Below are positions 11,181 through 23,799 of a stretch of 64,000 nt of DNA, piece after piece. Origin of the DNA: Elmis aenea (taxonomy: Eukaryota > Arthropoda > Insecta > Coleoptera > Elmidae). The stretch lies in contig OX393577.1 of NCBI GenBank assembly GCA_947652605.1, positions 2,108,868-2,172,867 on the forward strand. The letters run 5' to 3'. How positions within the stretch are numbered: the first letter of the stretch is position 1; the number at the start of each line of letters is the position of its first letter. Position numbers and translations under genes: made by a program. The notes beneath the pieces are model-generated. The model was not told where the DNA came from. It was given only the letters and a program-made list of their open reading frames with translations, and did no database searches.

Positions 11181-13194
11181 TAAACACAGTGCATTATGTT
11201 TTATTAAAGTGAACAAATATTTAAAAAAAAAAGAAAAACCATGGGATCTTACATTTTCACGTCTTTGTTCTAGAACGCTTAAGATTGTTTAAAATTTAAA
11301 AATAGATTTGAAATTAACTCAAAACTGTTCAACTTTTCTTAAATTTAACCTACTTTGTAGATCCCATAGTTATTGAGATTCCAATAAAATTATAAAAAAA
11401 TTGGAATACTTAGTATCTTACCTCGTTTTACCAATGTTTTTCAAGTTTAGTTATTAGCTGTAGCATGAAATCTTGAAAATTACCAAATAACATAGACCAC
11501 GTAAATAATAAGCTGTGTAGGTTCAAAAAACAACAATGGAGTTCAAATTCTTGTATGTAAATGTGTAACAACGTACACAAACTTGGGTCAATCAGGTAAA
11601 CCGTATGTAGCCATCCCACCATAACCGTCTACAAGCAACAGCAATTAGTAGATGTGTAAAAGATTCATCATTAGATTAACTAATCTATTCAACTTGTTAA
11701 TTTATTACTGCAAGTTTAAAACGCTCGCCAAATTTATGTTCATTGTTTCGTTTTAATTCCATTGGAAATTCAGCTGATTGTGTTAGGACAATTAAACGTT
11801 TAACGATAATATGCGATGGTGTGCTTAAAATTCATAAATAACATATGTACGCGCAGACACTGGTTAAACTTTATGAGCTTTACTTAGCGTAGGGATAGCA
11901 GTTTTTAACTTTCTTGTTAGTTAGATACATACAGTGTCTTATAAACAAGTTTTTACCGTACATCATCGTATAAAGACTTATTACTGTAGTGGATATGTAG
12001 TTTTGTTGTATTGTCGTGTTGATCTGCGTTAGGTTAAGTCGACTAATCTTAAATTTATCGACGTGTTTAGTAGTTACCAAATTCACGTTTCGATTAATGC
12101 TAAATTTGGCTGTGCCATACGAAAGGTTCTGTGCGATATAATCTACTTATAAGATGGTAAGATAAACAAAAACGTAGATAACGCGAGTCCCCCCCTTCCA
12201 CTGAGTTAATATTAATCCTTTGAGTCTTATGATGCAGCTTAAACAGTGTTTGTCTCCATTTTATTGCCGTCTCGTCCTATCTACCACATTTCGTCGTCCT
12301 GGTTTTACATTTAGATATCGAATAAAACTAAATAAGTTTTTGTGTGCGTGTAGTTTTCGCTACAAACAAAAGGATAACAAATTCTTAAATCAGCAAGACT
12401 CTCTAGCAGTATCAATAAATAACGAAATGCATAAGACCGGAGCATAATATAAATAATGAAACTCAACATAACAATGTGCATAATAAAACATCGATGTACA
12501 ATTCAGATCAATACTGTGTTTCTTTATCAGATCAGCGGTTTCAAATAAAATAAATTTGCAGATGTAATGGCTCAGTTAATTTCTCGAACTTTTCCGTTTA
12601 ACGAGATTGTTTGCCGGATACAAGAGTTGTTTGGTCTGTTGTGAGTTAAGCTACCATACCAGTAACGCACTTAATGAAATTTATGTTCTAGATTTCACAC
12701 AAAACGAAGACTTTGGAGTAGGCTAATTTATTTATCGCCTTACCTGAACAATAGCTAATATCAGTTAACACCATTTGAACATGCCGTGCGGTTGTCATTT
12801 TTGTTCTAGAAAAATTTTATTAACATAAATGATAATTTACATCCACATAAAGTTAACAACAATTTATAGTTATCCAATTAAGTGCAAAACATGTAATTAA
12901 GTACAGCGTGTTGGTATAAATGGCTGTGTACTCTGCCCGTTTTTTTTTTACAGTTAAATCTTGTTGTAATCATTAACATGCCCGTTACTAATTTTAAAAT
13001 TTCGCCCAATAAATTTCTTTTTGACATAAAGGACGAAAAAAAAATTGTTTACAAAATAAATCATAAATGAACTGGTGTGGATACAAAATGACTTTCGCCA
13101 TATATTGTATGTATCGTCGAATGAGTGATTGTGTGGTATTAAAAGCTTAAATTGCCGCTCCAGGCGTTCTGATTAACCTAATATTTGTAAATGA

Positions 13195-13262
13195 CGTCGA
13201 CCAACATGACGTAAAAGACGTCTGTCAAAATGACGTAAATGACTTCTGTCAAAATGACATTT
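13195..13262 (+). repeat. Three short imperfect tandem repeats with TGACGT cores
   Basis: Three successive copies of a ~25-bp motif read GACGTCGACCAACATGACGT, AGACGTCTGTCAAAATGACG and TGACTTCTGTCAAAATGACA. The cores resemble CRE/AP-1-type sequences, but the simplest reading is a minisatellite. Confidence 0.5.
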
Positions 13263-13374
13263 CATACAAGTGTTTATGACATAACTTTTCTTTAAAAAAA
13301 CGTAAACACACAGCATTTTACTCTATAACATACTAATTTGAAAATATTGTTGGAGACGTTTTCAAGAAGAATCC

Positions 13375-14890
13375 TAATACGGTTTCAGAAGAGGAAGTAG
13401 TACCCAAGACCCAGTCTTTATATTAAGAAAAACAATCGAAAAACAAGGAATAGTTATTTATGTATCAAGGCCAAAAAGTGTAACTTTTTGGGCCGCTTCT
13501 GGTTTGCTAGCCTCGACTACGTCTCGGCCAGCAAACAGGCAAGGCCGAAAAAGTACGTTTTGGCCGAGGTGCATATTACATTTTTTTGTGCGATAGAATT
13601 AAAAACAATTTAAATTATTAGTATTTTTCAAAATTATAGGTTAGAAACTACGTGACATTCTGTCACTGACAGATGGCGTATGCTGTTAGCTTTAATGCAA
13701 ATTTACGCTGTAGCGGCCGAAAAAGTTACTTTCCAGGCCGTTGCTAAGGGTAACGGCCTGAAAAGTTACTTTTTAGGCCGTAGCTAAGGATAACGCCGAT
13801 AATGCAGTACTTTATGGCTGCTAACGCGTCCGTCAAACAGCTGTTTCTAGTACGATCGCACAAAAATACATTTATGTTTTATACACTTGGAAAAAGCTTT
13901 AGATAAAATCAAAAGAAAAGACGTATGGAGGGGCCTAAGAAGGAAGGGAATAGAAATAGAAACAATCGACATTATAAAAGCGATGTATGAAAATACGGTA
14001 AATATTGTAAGAACCCAGAATGAAGAATCGGTAGAGTTTGAAACAGAAGAGGGCGTAAAACAAGGATGCGTGCTCAGTCCATTATTATTCTCAGTAGTTA
14101 TAGATATGGCAATTGAAGAAGTAAAAGAAAAAATACTCTTAGTCGCAGAAACAGAAAAGAATCTGCAACATAATCTAGAACACTAAGCCCAGAAATTGGA
14201 AAATAAATACAGAAAAAACTAAAACTTTGATCGTAACAACAGAGAACAAAAGGCATAACATCACTTTAAGTGAACTTAGGTTGGAACAGGTAGAAAGCTT
14301 CAAATATTTAGTAGTGATCATAGAAAAAAATTAAGGAATGGACAAGAAGATAAGCAAAAGGACAGAAAATGTGGGACGAACAACATTTTTTGTGAATAGA
14401 GATGACCCAAAACGAACAAGAGTGGAAGTGTTCAAAAGAGGTAGTAACTCCGGCACTTTTATACGGAAGTGAAACGTGGACACTCACAAACAAATATAGT
14501 AACAATGTGAATGCAGCAGAAATGCGATTTCTAAGAAAAATCCAAGGAAAAACAAAAAATGATAGAATCAGAAGTGAAACATATAGAAAACAATTAAAGA
14601 TAAATTATGTTTAAACAAAAATACAAGAGACGACTGGGATGGTTGGGTCACATTTGTAGGATAAAAGAAGAAAAGCCTATCAAGCAAGATCACATGGGGA
14701 AAACAAAAGAGGTAGACCAAGAAAAACTTGGTAAGACGAAGTTAAAAAAGCAGCAACAGATAGAAACATAAGATGGAAAGACATAAAAAGACGAGCACAA
14801 GACAGAAAAACATGGGCAAAAGTCAGTACAACACAACTCAACAGTCCTAGACCTAACAGTAGAAGAACTCATGACTAAATTTAAAAAAAA
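13375..14890 (+). pseudogene. RTE-like family A retrotransposon, longest copy, split by an insertion
   Basis: The order is: YGFRRGSSTQDPVFILRKTIEKQ (fingers), an insertion at 13464-13869, TLEKALDKIKRKDVW (motif A; the usual catalytic D of IDLEKA is not present here), EEGVKQGCVLSPLLFSVVID (motif B), then KEKILLVAETEKNLQ. In related elements AYADDL sits just before the LLVAET string, so the catalytic YADD box has been deleted. Then follow EQVESFKYL, TPALLYGSETWTLTNK, AAEMRFLRKIQGK and the tail KRGRPRKTW, DEVKKAATDRNIRWKDIK and WAKVSTTQLNS. Stops and frameshifts break the reading at several points. This copy gives the best template for the family. Confidence 0.9.
13464..13869. mobile_element. 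406-bp insertion with 8-bp target-site duplication
   Basis: ATTTATGT occurs at 13456-13463 and again at 13870-13877, exactly bracketing a segment that interrupts the family A reverse transcriptase. An 8-bp duplication is typical of hAT and P superfamily elements. The ends do not show clear terminal inverted repeats. Inside are the palindromic string AAAAAGTTACTTTCC/AAAAGTTACTTTTTAGG, two ~43-bp direct repeats (13714-13753 and 13757-13797) built on GGCCGAAAAAGTTACTTT, an imperfect ~30-bp inverted repeat around 13485-13555, and a shared TTTTTGTGCGAT in opposite orientation near 13580 and 13860. There is no coding capacity, so it is non-autonomous. Confidence 0.65.
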
Positions 14891-14894
14891 ATAA

Positions 14895-17800
14895 GTTTTT
14901 AATGTTTTAGCGAAATTTAATAAGTTTTTAAACACTAAATTTTATTTAAAAAGTTAGAGGTAGTATAAATACCAATCAAATAAATATAAATATTAGCAAC
15001 TGCGGAAAATTTGTTGTATTAACGTGCTGGATTATTTTAAACGTATTTTTTTAACGATCGTTATTAAAAAAATGTAATCCATCTCCCCACAAATGTGAAG
15101 CCTTTAGAATATGCAAAGCAAAAGGTTAAAAAACATGTATAATGAGGCTAGACCAATAATTTTTTATCGTGGTGCGCACAATGATAATAGACAACAGAAT
15201 TATCTGAAACAAAAAAATACATAAAAACTTTTTAATGGATCTCCTTCATCAGGTCACATCTGTCAGCTACGACTGAGCTCGTCCGCTTCTTTGTCCTAAA
15301 GCAACGAATGTAATTGCGAGTTTGTATTCATAAGCACGCAAATCGGTCAAGTATGGCCATGGGGTGCTTTTGTTTAGCCCCAACGAACCTTCGTTTTAGG
15401 TGCGTAATGTGCATTTCATTTATCTATAAGTGACACTTATCTCCGACAAAGAATTTAATATTTTTGCAAACTACCCAGCGCCAACAATTATTACTTATTT
15501 TATACACTTAAGTCTTTTTAATATCCGGCATCTGAAATTTTTCTAAAAAAAAAAAAATTTGAGAGAATTATACTGGATGTGACAAAGATCATGTACTCGT
15601 TTTTTTTTTGTTTTAGTTCAGAATTTACCCTAATAAACCTAAGTGTGTTATTTTATACCTGACCAATTTTTGCAAACTTAAGTGAAGATATATTTTGAAA
15701 GTTTTATACACAGACGAATATACACGTTTTTACGTCCTCTGAACCAGTTTTGACTATTTTCGCGATGAGATTCGTGTGTGTATGTGCCAGACGTTAAAAT
15801 TGTATACTTTAAGCAATGAATTTTCACCTTTGGTTCGTGCAGGAACGCCCTAAAACAATCAAAGATATATATTTAAGTAATCACCTATTAAAAAAAATTG
15901 GTTTTATTGAATATCTCGCACGACAATTCATATTTAAAAATTTGACTATCACCATTCAATAGCAGGCAAAATCTAGCAAATTTTTTTCTCTGACCTGTTT
16001 GTGTATAAACAACTATAGGCAAGATAATTGAGTTTTAAAATTTTGGTCGATTTACTTATTTCGTTATATCACGAAAGTCGTGGGATTCTTACAAAAATAT
16101 TATAAAAGAAAAACTAATAATTTTAAGTTTAAATTTGAATTACGTCCTAAAAAGGATTAAAATAAGTTGATAATTAATGTGTTGCTTCGGGTCTTATGAA
16201 AACAATATGTATTATTGTAATTGTATGACAACTGGTAGGCTACAAAACACATGCTTACTAAAAAGAAATGCAACGAAATATAGGTAAGTAAGCTAATATT
16301 AATGGTTGCGAATTGGTGGAATATTTTATGGCTAGCATCAGAGTAACATGTGACATTGTTTTTGTAAGGGCAGATGTAGGAGAACCCTGAGCCGTCCCTC
16401 CTAGTAAGTTTAAAAGCTGTGAAATAATGAGTCTAGATTAATACTTTACCGATTCAGTGCTCGCATTTGCATATGAATTCACAATTAGCACAACCCGTTG
16501 AAATAACCATCCTATCATGCATGCATGCACGCGCACTGTGGGGTTACAACAATCTATTCATCTGAGATTATATCAGGAAAAAAAAATTATTACTATTACT
16601 TTATTAACCGCCTACGGTAGTAAAAAATTGAACTGATTTTTGTATGAAGCTATAAAGCAGTAACAACTAGAAATAAGGGCTATTTGATAATTTTATGTGA
16701 CTTATGGCATTACATTCGTCTTGAAATTGTGCCCAACTTTGCTAATTTAACCGAACATGTAACTCTTATAATAGCATTTAGCAAATATTTTTTTATTTCT
16801 ATCATCTATAGGTCAATTTTAGGCAAGAAAATAAATGCAATTATATCATTATCAATAAATAAGCGTTAAAAATAAGTCTCGTACATTAGTTTGCATTTAA
16901 AAAGTGTAAATTTGTCACTCACCTACGTATCTAAGCAATAGTTTAAATCTCTTTTTTAAATCAGTTCAGAAACGAAAAAATCTTATATTATTTAAAATAT
17001 TGACTAATTTTGTATTCATGTACAATAGAATTTAAAATTTAAAAAAAAAGCATTGTTATGTTGTTTTACATAGAATATAACTTTTGTCCTATTTTAACGA
17101 CCTTATATTTATGGCGTGCCTCGACTTTGGGACACACTATACATTATCATGGATGAGCAATTTATTTTTGTTTTGTGAATTGCTTTTGCAATTTGTGTAC
17201 AAAATGATTGCTTTAAATAGAATGCGATCATTCTGGTTAGGAGTAATATGTCGGAGTATATGCGCTACCAGTAATTACAGATGGGGATTATTTTTAATAA
17301 TAGAATGGACAGATGCATATACTGAATAAAACACTTTTTTGTTTCTTTGTCTAGATGAAAGCTGTGTGTGCCCCACATTTCCACCTACTTGATCACTAAT
17401 TACTGCAGGCAGGATAATGTGCCATTGTTACATCAAGTCTGTTAAAATCGCATAAATTATCTCCTACATAAAAACTCCCTGCATGCATGATTTTATGGGA
17501 AGGGTTGATTAGCAAAACACAATTATCTCGACTAGGTAAGATTCTGATCGTTTCGCCATTTGGTACAAAACAATATTTTATTTGCCTTGCAATGAAATAA
17601 CTTCTGTACTGATTAATTTAAATAAATGAATAAAAATAATTTAGAAATAAATCGATATTATTAACTGAAATTATTGATAACTAATACACTTCTAAATAAT
17701 GCTTTTTTTAAACAGCAGATTTGTTAAAATTTCGACAATAGAATGCTTACATAACCAGAAGCTTTTATTTGAAAGCTTTTGTGTAGATTTTCAACGAAGC

Positions 17801-18060
17801 AAGCTCTTTATCTGGCCGAATTACAAATGTCTTCTGAAGTTTTTTTAACCTACGTTTCATCCCTTTTGCTATAACATCTTCAGCGTACTACTATTGGTAA
17901 ATTGCTGACGAAATAAAAAAATAACTAGAAGCTACAATACTCTTGTTGATTTTTTATTTCTCATCATTTGTTTCATCAAAAAATAATTGTTTATATATCT
18001 AAACATGAAGTTTAGAAAATACCTTAAATCGATTGTATTCCATGTACAATTTATAAGACA
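14895..18060. other. AT-rich non-coding stretch with an island at about 15240-15420
   Basis: No gene is visible. The segment 15240-15420 is of higher GC and complexity. A 50-bp stretch at 15811-15860 matches the duplicated repeat at 52.4-52.7 kb (CACCTTTGGTTCGT then GAACGCCC). Frames at 16684-16869 and 17084-17329 have no motif. CATGCATGCATGCACGCGCA at 16516-16535 is a short simple repeat. Confidence 0.45.
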
Positions 18061-18064
18061 AGGT

Positions 18065-18612
18065 CCCTAAATTTTAATTTATCATGAGTCCTCCTACTGT
18101 TAGGTGTAGGACTGTTGAATTGTGTTATGCTGACGTTTCCATGTTTTTTGTCTTGTACTATTTTTTTTATGTCCTTACATTTGACGTTTCTATCCGTTGC
18201 TACTTTTTTAACTTCGTCTTGCCAGGTTTTTCTCGGTCAACCTCTTTTGTTTTTTCCCTGTTATCTTGCTTCATGGGCTTTTCTGGATAAACTTTCTTCT
18301 TTCATCCTATAAACGTAACCCAACTATGCCGGCTATCTCTTGTATTTTTGTTTCAACTGATTTCATGTTTAATTGTTCTCTATACGTTTCATTTCTAATT
18401 CTATATTTGTCGTTTTTTTCTGGGACTTTTCTTAGAAACCTCATTTCTGCTGCATTCACACTGCTACTATTTTTGTTTGTGAGTGTCCACGTTTCACTTC
18501 CGTATAAAAGTGCCAGAGTTACTACCTTTGTGACCACTTCCACTTTTGTTCGTTTTGGGTCTTCTCTATTTCCAAAAAATGTTGTTCTTAAACTGTTAAC
18601 TGTTTTCTTGTT
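18065..18612 (-). pseudogene. C-terminal part of RTE-like family A retrotransposon
   Basis: On the minus strand it reads NREDPKRTKVEVVTKVV, TLALLYGSETWTLTNKN, NAAEMRFLRKVPEKND, then a decayed basic tail ending in the common family 3-prime stretch near CAGTCCTACACCTAACAG. The first 78 codons (18543-18307) are open; frameshifts break the rest. It aligns with 14400-14890 over its whole length. The polymerase motifs are missing through 5-prime truncation. A hAT-type terminus lies directly beside its 5-prime end (18640-18715). Confidence 0.82.
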
Positions 18613-18639
18613 TTAATGAATAGTTTTGTTTTCGATTTC

Positions 18640-18715
18640 CAATTTTCTTTGCGCCCCCTGTGTAGACATTTTGCGCCCCACTTAGGGTGCGCGCCCGACT
18701 GGTTGAGAATCACGG
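18640..18715. mobile_element. hAT-type transposon terminus (remnant)
   Basis: The plus strand ends GGTTGAGAATCACGG at 18701-18715. Its reverse complement, CCGTGATTCTCAACC, matches the common hAT terminal repeat CAGTGATTCTCAACC at 14 of 15 positions. Just inside is a GCGCCCC-rich subterminal zone, typical of such elements. I could not find the opposite end, so this is a solo end or a badly decayed short element. Confidence 0.55.
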
Positions 18716-18719
18716 GCTT

Positions 18720-19830
18720 ACACCATTACAATAATTATTTTTTCGAGGCCTGGTCCTAATTTAAAATACCAACTCCGTTAATATTTTATTTACATCGCAA
18801 AATTATTTTCAGCACAAAAACTCCTTAAAAAATGGAACCGTTATCTTACTTGCTTAATTTAAACTCTTGTACAAATATTTTTCGTTTGAACGTTATAAAA
18901 TTTATTACATACGAGATCGGCAGCGGCGTTCGGGCGTTGATAACATTAATATCATGGAATGGTTTCATATCTTAAAACAAGTACCTTAATTTTTAATGTT
19001 GTATGATTTTATTATAACAAAAATGTAATACCTCGAGCTAATTTATTCTGTAATGGACCTCGTTTATTATAATTGAGCAGCCGACCATCATCGTCTGGTT
19101 GGAAGCCGCGTGTGTTGGTTAGGCTAGGTCCGAACAGCCACACCTTGACTACTTAACCTATCACCTCTCCTGGCTAAGTCAATTTATAAATATTAATATT
19201 TAAACACTCCACTGTAACATATACGCTCGTCTGCTGTGCCCACACTTTTCTTGCAACCAGTTCTTTTAACTTATAATTAATGTACTTGCATTAATAAGTG
19301 TTATTCTTTTTTGCCTGCATACCGAAGGGTTATTATTTCCGATATTAAACGATGGCGATTTTGTAATTACCTCGTGATTTATTTCGTGATATAATATAAA
19401 TGCATTGCGTTATTTAATAAGTGGCAGTTAAAATTAATTGATGGCGAAATGGATTTTAAAGAACTTATTATTTGCGTTTTGCAGGCGGAAAACTTTTCAC
19501 CACTCAAACACAAAGGAATGACGTATATTGGCTATGAAGTCAGGAGATTAATTATTTTAAACAAAAATGTGTAAATTAAGTGATACATTTAAAAAATCAA
19601 GAAAGAAGTAAACTTAAAAAAATCCAGTTTTTTTAAATAAAAATCTGTCAGCTCCTCAGGTTAAGTCATCTTCATCATAGACTTACCCTAATTTTTCTCC
19701 TAACATTCACAATATAGATGAACTTCTCAAGGCGTGTATATTAATATAAAAATACAAGTTATTAAAAAAAGAGTACCTAGTTTTATGAAGGATACTTTAT
19801 TGTAGTGTACCTACTTTACACAAATATATA
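18720..19830. other. Non-coding stretch
   Basis: No ORF or recognisable repeat. The segment 19070-19180 is moderately GC-rich and could be a conserved element, but nothing in it identifies a function. Confidence 0.4.
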
Positions 19831-19834
19831 ATGT

Positions 19835-21068
19835 CATGCTCCGACTAAGCTTCTTTCCAAGTCAGTGGAAAGTTGCCCAAATTATAAGGTTGCCCAAATT
19901 ATAAGGTTGCCCAAACCCGGTAAGCCACCAGAGGAAGCCACTTCTTTTCGATAAGTCGTTTACCAATTATCTCAAAAGTTTTTGAGAAAATACTATTACA
20001 AAAACTACGACCTCTTCTGCAGCGAAAAAAAATAATTCCGGTACACTAATTTAGATTTCGTCCAAATTACGCAACCATTGAACAAGTACATAAAGTCGCA
20101 AGCAAAATTAGTCAAGACCTGGAAGAAAGACGGTTCTGCTCGGCAGCCTTCCTTGATATCGCTCAAGCATTCGACAAAGTCTGGCACGAAGGCTTACTTT
20201 ACAAAATTTAGAAAAATCTACCACATCCATTTCACCAAATCTTAAAATTATATCTTAGTGACAGATTTTTCAAAGTAAAATTTAGCCAGGAGCAAAGTTA
20301 TCTCGTGCCCATAACCTCTGGTGTGCCGCAGGGAAGTGTCTTCGGACCCGTCCTCTACTTGCCTTATACCGCCGTCCTTCCAACAGTGGAACATTACATG
20401 GTAGCTACCTTTGCCGACGATACATCGCAAATGCTGCAAAGAAACCTCGACAAGATCTCAAAATGGCTAAAAGTTTAGAGAATAAAAGTTAAGGAAGCAA
20501 AGTAAACAAACGTAAATTTTACTATGCCTAGACACACCTCCCTCCCGACTCACTAAACCTTACTGTTTTGCCGCAAGCAGAAGACATAAAATATCTGGGA
20601 ATGCACTTAGATCGCAAACTGACATGGCGGAAACACATATGGATGAAACGTAAACTGCTAGGAGTGCAATTTAGAAAGTTGCACTGGCTTATTGGCAAAA
20701 ATTCACAACTGTCGATCGATAACAAACTACTAATCTACAAAACGATATTAAAGCCAATATGGACGAACGGAATACAACTGTGGGGTTTAAGCAGTAACTC
20801 TAACATAGAAATCTTACAACGATTTTAGGCCAAAACTTTAAGAACAATAACCAACGCACCATGATATGTTACTATTACTAATGAAGTTATACAGCGAGAT
20901 CTTCATATGTGCTCAGTGCAAAATGTGATCCAAAGTTTTAGTGCCAAATATCAAGAAAGATTGTCTCATCATCCCAACCTTTTAGCAGCAAAGTTATTCG
21001 TGAACACTGGACAAACTAAAAGACCTAAGAGGCATAAACCTCTAGACTTGCCTAATCGTTTTAAGTAA
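19835..21068 (+). pseudogene. Jockey-type non-LTR retrotransposon, reverse transcriptase to C-terminus
   Basis: The readable blocks in order are KVAQIIRLPKPGKPPEEA, ISKVFEKILLQKLRPLL, NYATIEQVHKVASKIS, AAFLDIAQAFDKVWHEGLL (motif A, catalytic D near 20153-20155), SGVPQGSVFGPVLY (motif B, 20316-20357), ATFADDT (catalytic box, 20409-20420) and EDIKYLGMHLDRKLTWRKH. Then comes the C-terminal zone (KTILKPIWTNGIQLWG, ITNEVIQRDLHM, RLSHHPNLLAA) ending near 21068. Catalytic residues survive, but there are many stops and frameshifts. A 17-bp segment is tandemly duplicated at 19872-19905 inside the coding part. The endonuclease half is absent. Confidence 0.9.
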
Positions 21069-21074
21069 AAATGT

Positions 21075-23450
21075 AATCTACGTTACCAAAAATCAATTAA
21101 TTTAAGTAAATTTAAACGGGTAGTTGACACTGGGCAAGCTTATCCTTCACGGTAAATTAAAGCCACAACAATTTACTTGTTGTTCATAAAAAATAGGTTG
21201 TAAATGAATCAAAGATGCTATTAATAAAAAAAAAATACAAAATACACAAAGTGATTGAGTTTAAATGAACTATTTTAATTAATTCTAAAACTTACAAGTC
21301 GTTAATTAACTTTACCAGCAACATTTAATAGTTTTATAGTCCCTGATTTGCTATGTTCAACGAAGAGTTCGTAAAGCTTATAAATTTCTTCACTTAGCAA
21401 AACAGACTGATGTAGATCATTCACTCGGGAAGTTGGCGTGCTGAAAACCCCCACGAAGTTTGTTTGCGCTATCGTCTAATCAAATTCGCCAATATCTATA
21501 AACTTAAACGCCAAATTTACCATTAGAAAAGTAAAATGAATCGACGAGGTGTGAATATGGACTATTAGTGGTGTTCGCAAACTGAGTGTGGTCGCTGACA
21601 GACAGCTTGTTAACCGGGCGCGGAGATTAGTTCTTGAGATGAGAACACAATGCTCACGGCTAAGTCAGTGGATTCCCGCTCCCCGGTCACCTGGATGAGC
21701 CGCGCCCATTGCTTAATTACACAAACACACGATCAATCGTTGCACAATGTTTATATTATTCTATCACTTACCTTAGTCTTAACTCTTTAATTGTATTGAG
21801 AAAGAATTTGCATTGCTAAAGAACTGATAAATCTGCTTACAGTGCAGCTGATCAGAACAGTAAAGCACAGAAAGTTTTATCTTCTTAACAGCTTTCAACT
21901 AGCATTCGCCAACACATTTAAATATCGTTCATCACCGATTGTTACTGTATAAATACTTCAATTTTTTAACATTCCGTAGAAGTTTGCCTCCGTATGCCCT
22001 TCTCCATAGTGCCTCTTTAAAATATGATGTCTTCCTTAAACGGATGTCGGATGAGTTGGCTTAGTTCCTCGGTTCACGATGACCGACGTCTCGCGTTTTT
22101 ATATCAGGTACATCTTCATGATGTGGATGTTCAACAGAAACTCTTAAAAGTTTGTCGACTTTTTGTTCGACTCTATCGCGGCCAACTTCAAAGCAAGGTT
22201 GTTAAAGTATTGTCGGTTGCTGTTTAAATAACGTATCATATTCTGAAAATGTTCTCCATAATAACAAGCGAAACGTAAGGGTTTAAACCTGAAAACAAAG
22301 CCAACTAACCTCTTTGCATTTAAATGGCGAATCTTCGAAACTACGATATACCATTAGCCATTTACTTTTGTTACAATTATAAATGTTTTATTTTTGGAAA
22401 TTAACAAGAGAAACTAGCAAAGCTTCGATGGATTTAGAGAACTCGATCCATTTTATATCGTCGTTACTGTTAATGATCATCGAATGCATTCTGTTTTAAA
22501 TTTCAATGGCCTTAAATGTTACATGAAATGGCTAAAGCAATTTAAAGCTCAGCTTATTGGCTGTTAAAAACGACACCCAATTAAACTATTTCAATAAAAC
22601 AATCTGCATTTTTATGACTTCGTGTCTTCTGCTTAGCATAAATTATTATTCTGTTGTTTCTTGATATCGAAACTTTTGAGGCATTTGAACCATAGTAATT
22701 TATTTGTTTTTTTAATGTTTAAACTGTAATGTGTGTACGTTTTTTTAAGGCTTGTATATTACAGATAGATACGTAAATGCAAATTTAAACAGATGTTTAG
22801 CAAACAACACCCAGGCAGATAATATTAAGTTACAAACAAATATTAGAGCAGTCTAATCTAATCATTACGAACTAACGAACTTAGTTGTTGAAGAACCTAA
22901 AATTAGTAACAGTAATAAATTTAAAAAAAATAACGGTCTTACTAAACAAGATATGTTTATTTTATAACCAGCATCATTTCATTCCACTTTTAAAGCAAAA
23001 TACCCACATTAAGAGACATACATTATTGTTTTCACCCGTACAGTTATTTTATGTTATGAAAATTGTGTAATATAATAAGTTCATTACTTAAATTTGCATC
23101 ATAAACGAAAATAATATTGACACAATCGCATATTTAAGTATACTCTTCGGTACGTTATAAGCCCATAGCACTGTAACCATTTGATACGTGCGCGGTTTTG
23201 TGTCAATTACATAAATGATAAATTATATTGGAACACGGTTGAAAAAATATTGGTTTTTAAAAACATCAGATGTTATCGCCAATGACTAAACTATATCCAA
23301 GAGGTCATTACGGTTTCAAATTACTGAACAAAAAGTTTCTTCGGTCGATATCCGACGTAATGATCCAAACTAACGATGATGCTCGTTGAATGGTCACTAT
23401 TAGGAAGATAATCTCAACATTTAGTTACCAGCTGTTAGTTACTATACATA
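21075..23450. other. Non-coding stretch with an island at about 21570-21740
   Basis: No credible gene. The segment 21590-21730 is the most GC-rich part of the neighbourhood and ORF-free. The 67-codon frame at 22024-22227 shows no motif. Confidence 0.4.
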
Positions 23451-23452
23451 CA

Positions 23453-23795
23453 TTACATGAGATTCGATCCGCTTCTCCACACGAGTGGATCAGACTTGCT
23501 GGCACGTGTGCATACCTGACTCTGGTCCAGTCCTGAAGGCGATAGCATCACACGTCTTGTGCAGCAGCCTCCTCCACAGCCCGCCACGACGAACGCTCTA
23601 GATGGCCGATATCGCACATTGTTATACTCTGAATAATTTAATAACACCCAGTGGTCATTTACCTCCTGCCGTGTATCACCTACGACATCGTTTTGGCAAA
23701 TTCCTCTAAATCGAGAACTTTGGCTGACAAATTTAATCGATGTATTTAGATTTGGAAGAAGTACAGTTTGGAGTACCTCGGTCACACCCATTTAA
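23453..23795 (-). other. GC-elevated block with 112-codon open frame, unidentified
   Basis: The minus-strand frame runs from MGVTEVLQTVLLPNL to RSGSNLM without a stop. I recognise no domain, signal peptide or membrane segment. A glycine/cysteine run (AGCGGGCC) lies near residue 75. Its final 30 bp contain GCGGATCGAATCTC, which resembles a polymerase III B box, so the block may instead be a SINE or another short repeat. Composition changes sharply on both sides. A transcript or a second genomic copy would settle the matter. Confidence 0.3.
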
Positions 23796-23799
23796 AACA

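Larger units (their letters stand above)
10835..13370. other. AT-rich non-coding stretch
   Basis: No gene is visible. It contains the dispersed repeat at 11045-11180 (listed separately). Short frames at 11428-11622, 11880-12086 and 12220-12447 have no motif and AT-driven composition. CATTTT/TGACGT-rich DNA at 13195-13260 holds three imperfect ~28-bp repeats of the form TGACGTAAAAGACGTCTGTC. Confidence 0.45.

Noticed and set aside
18084..18616. Three plus-strand frames with Cys/Phe/Ser-rich translation.
   Set aside because: They are antisense shadows of the family A retrotransposon fragment on the minus strand.
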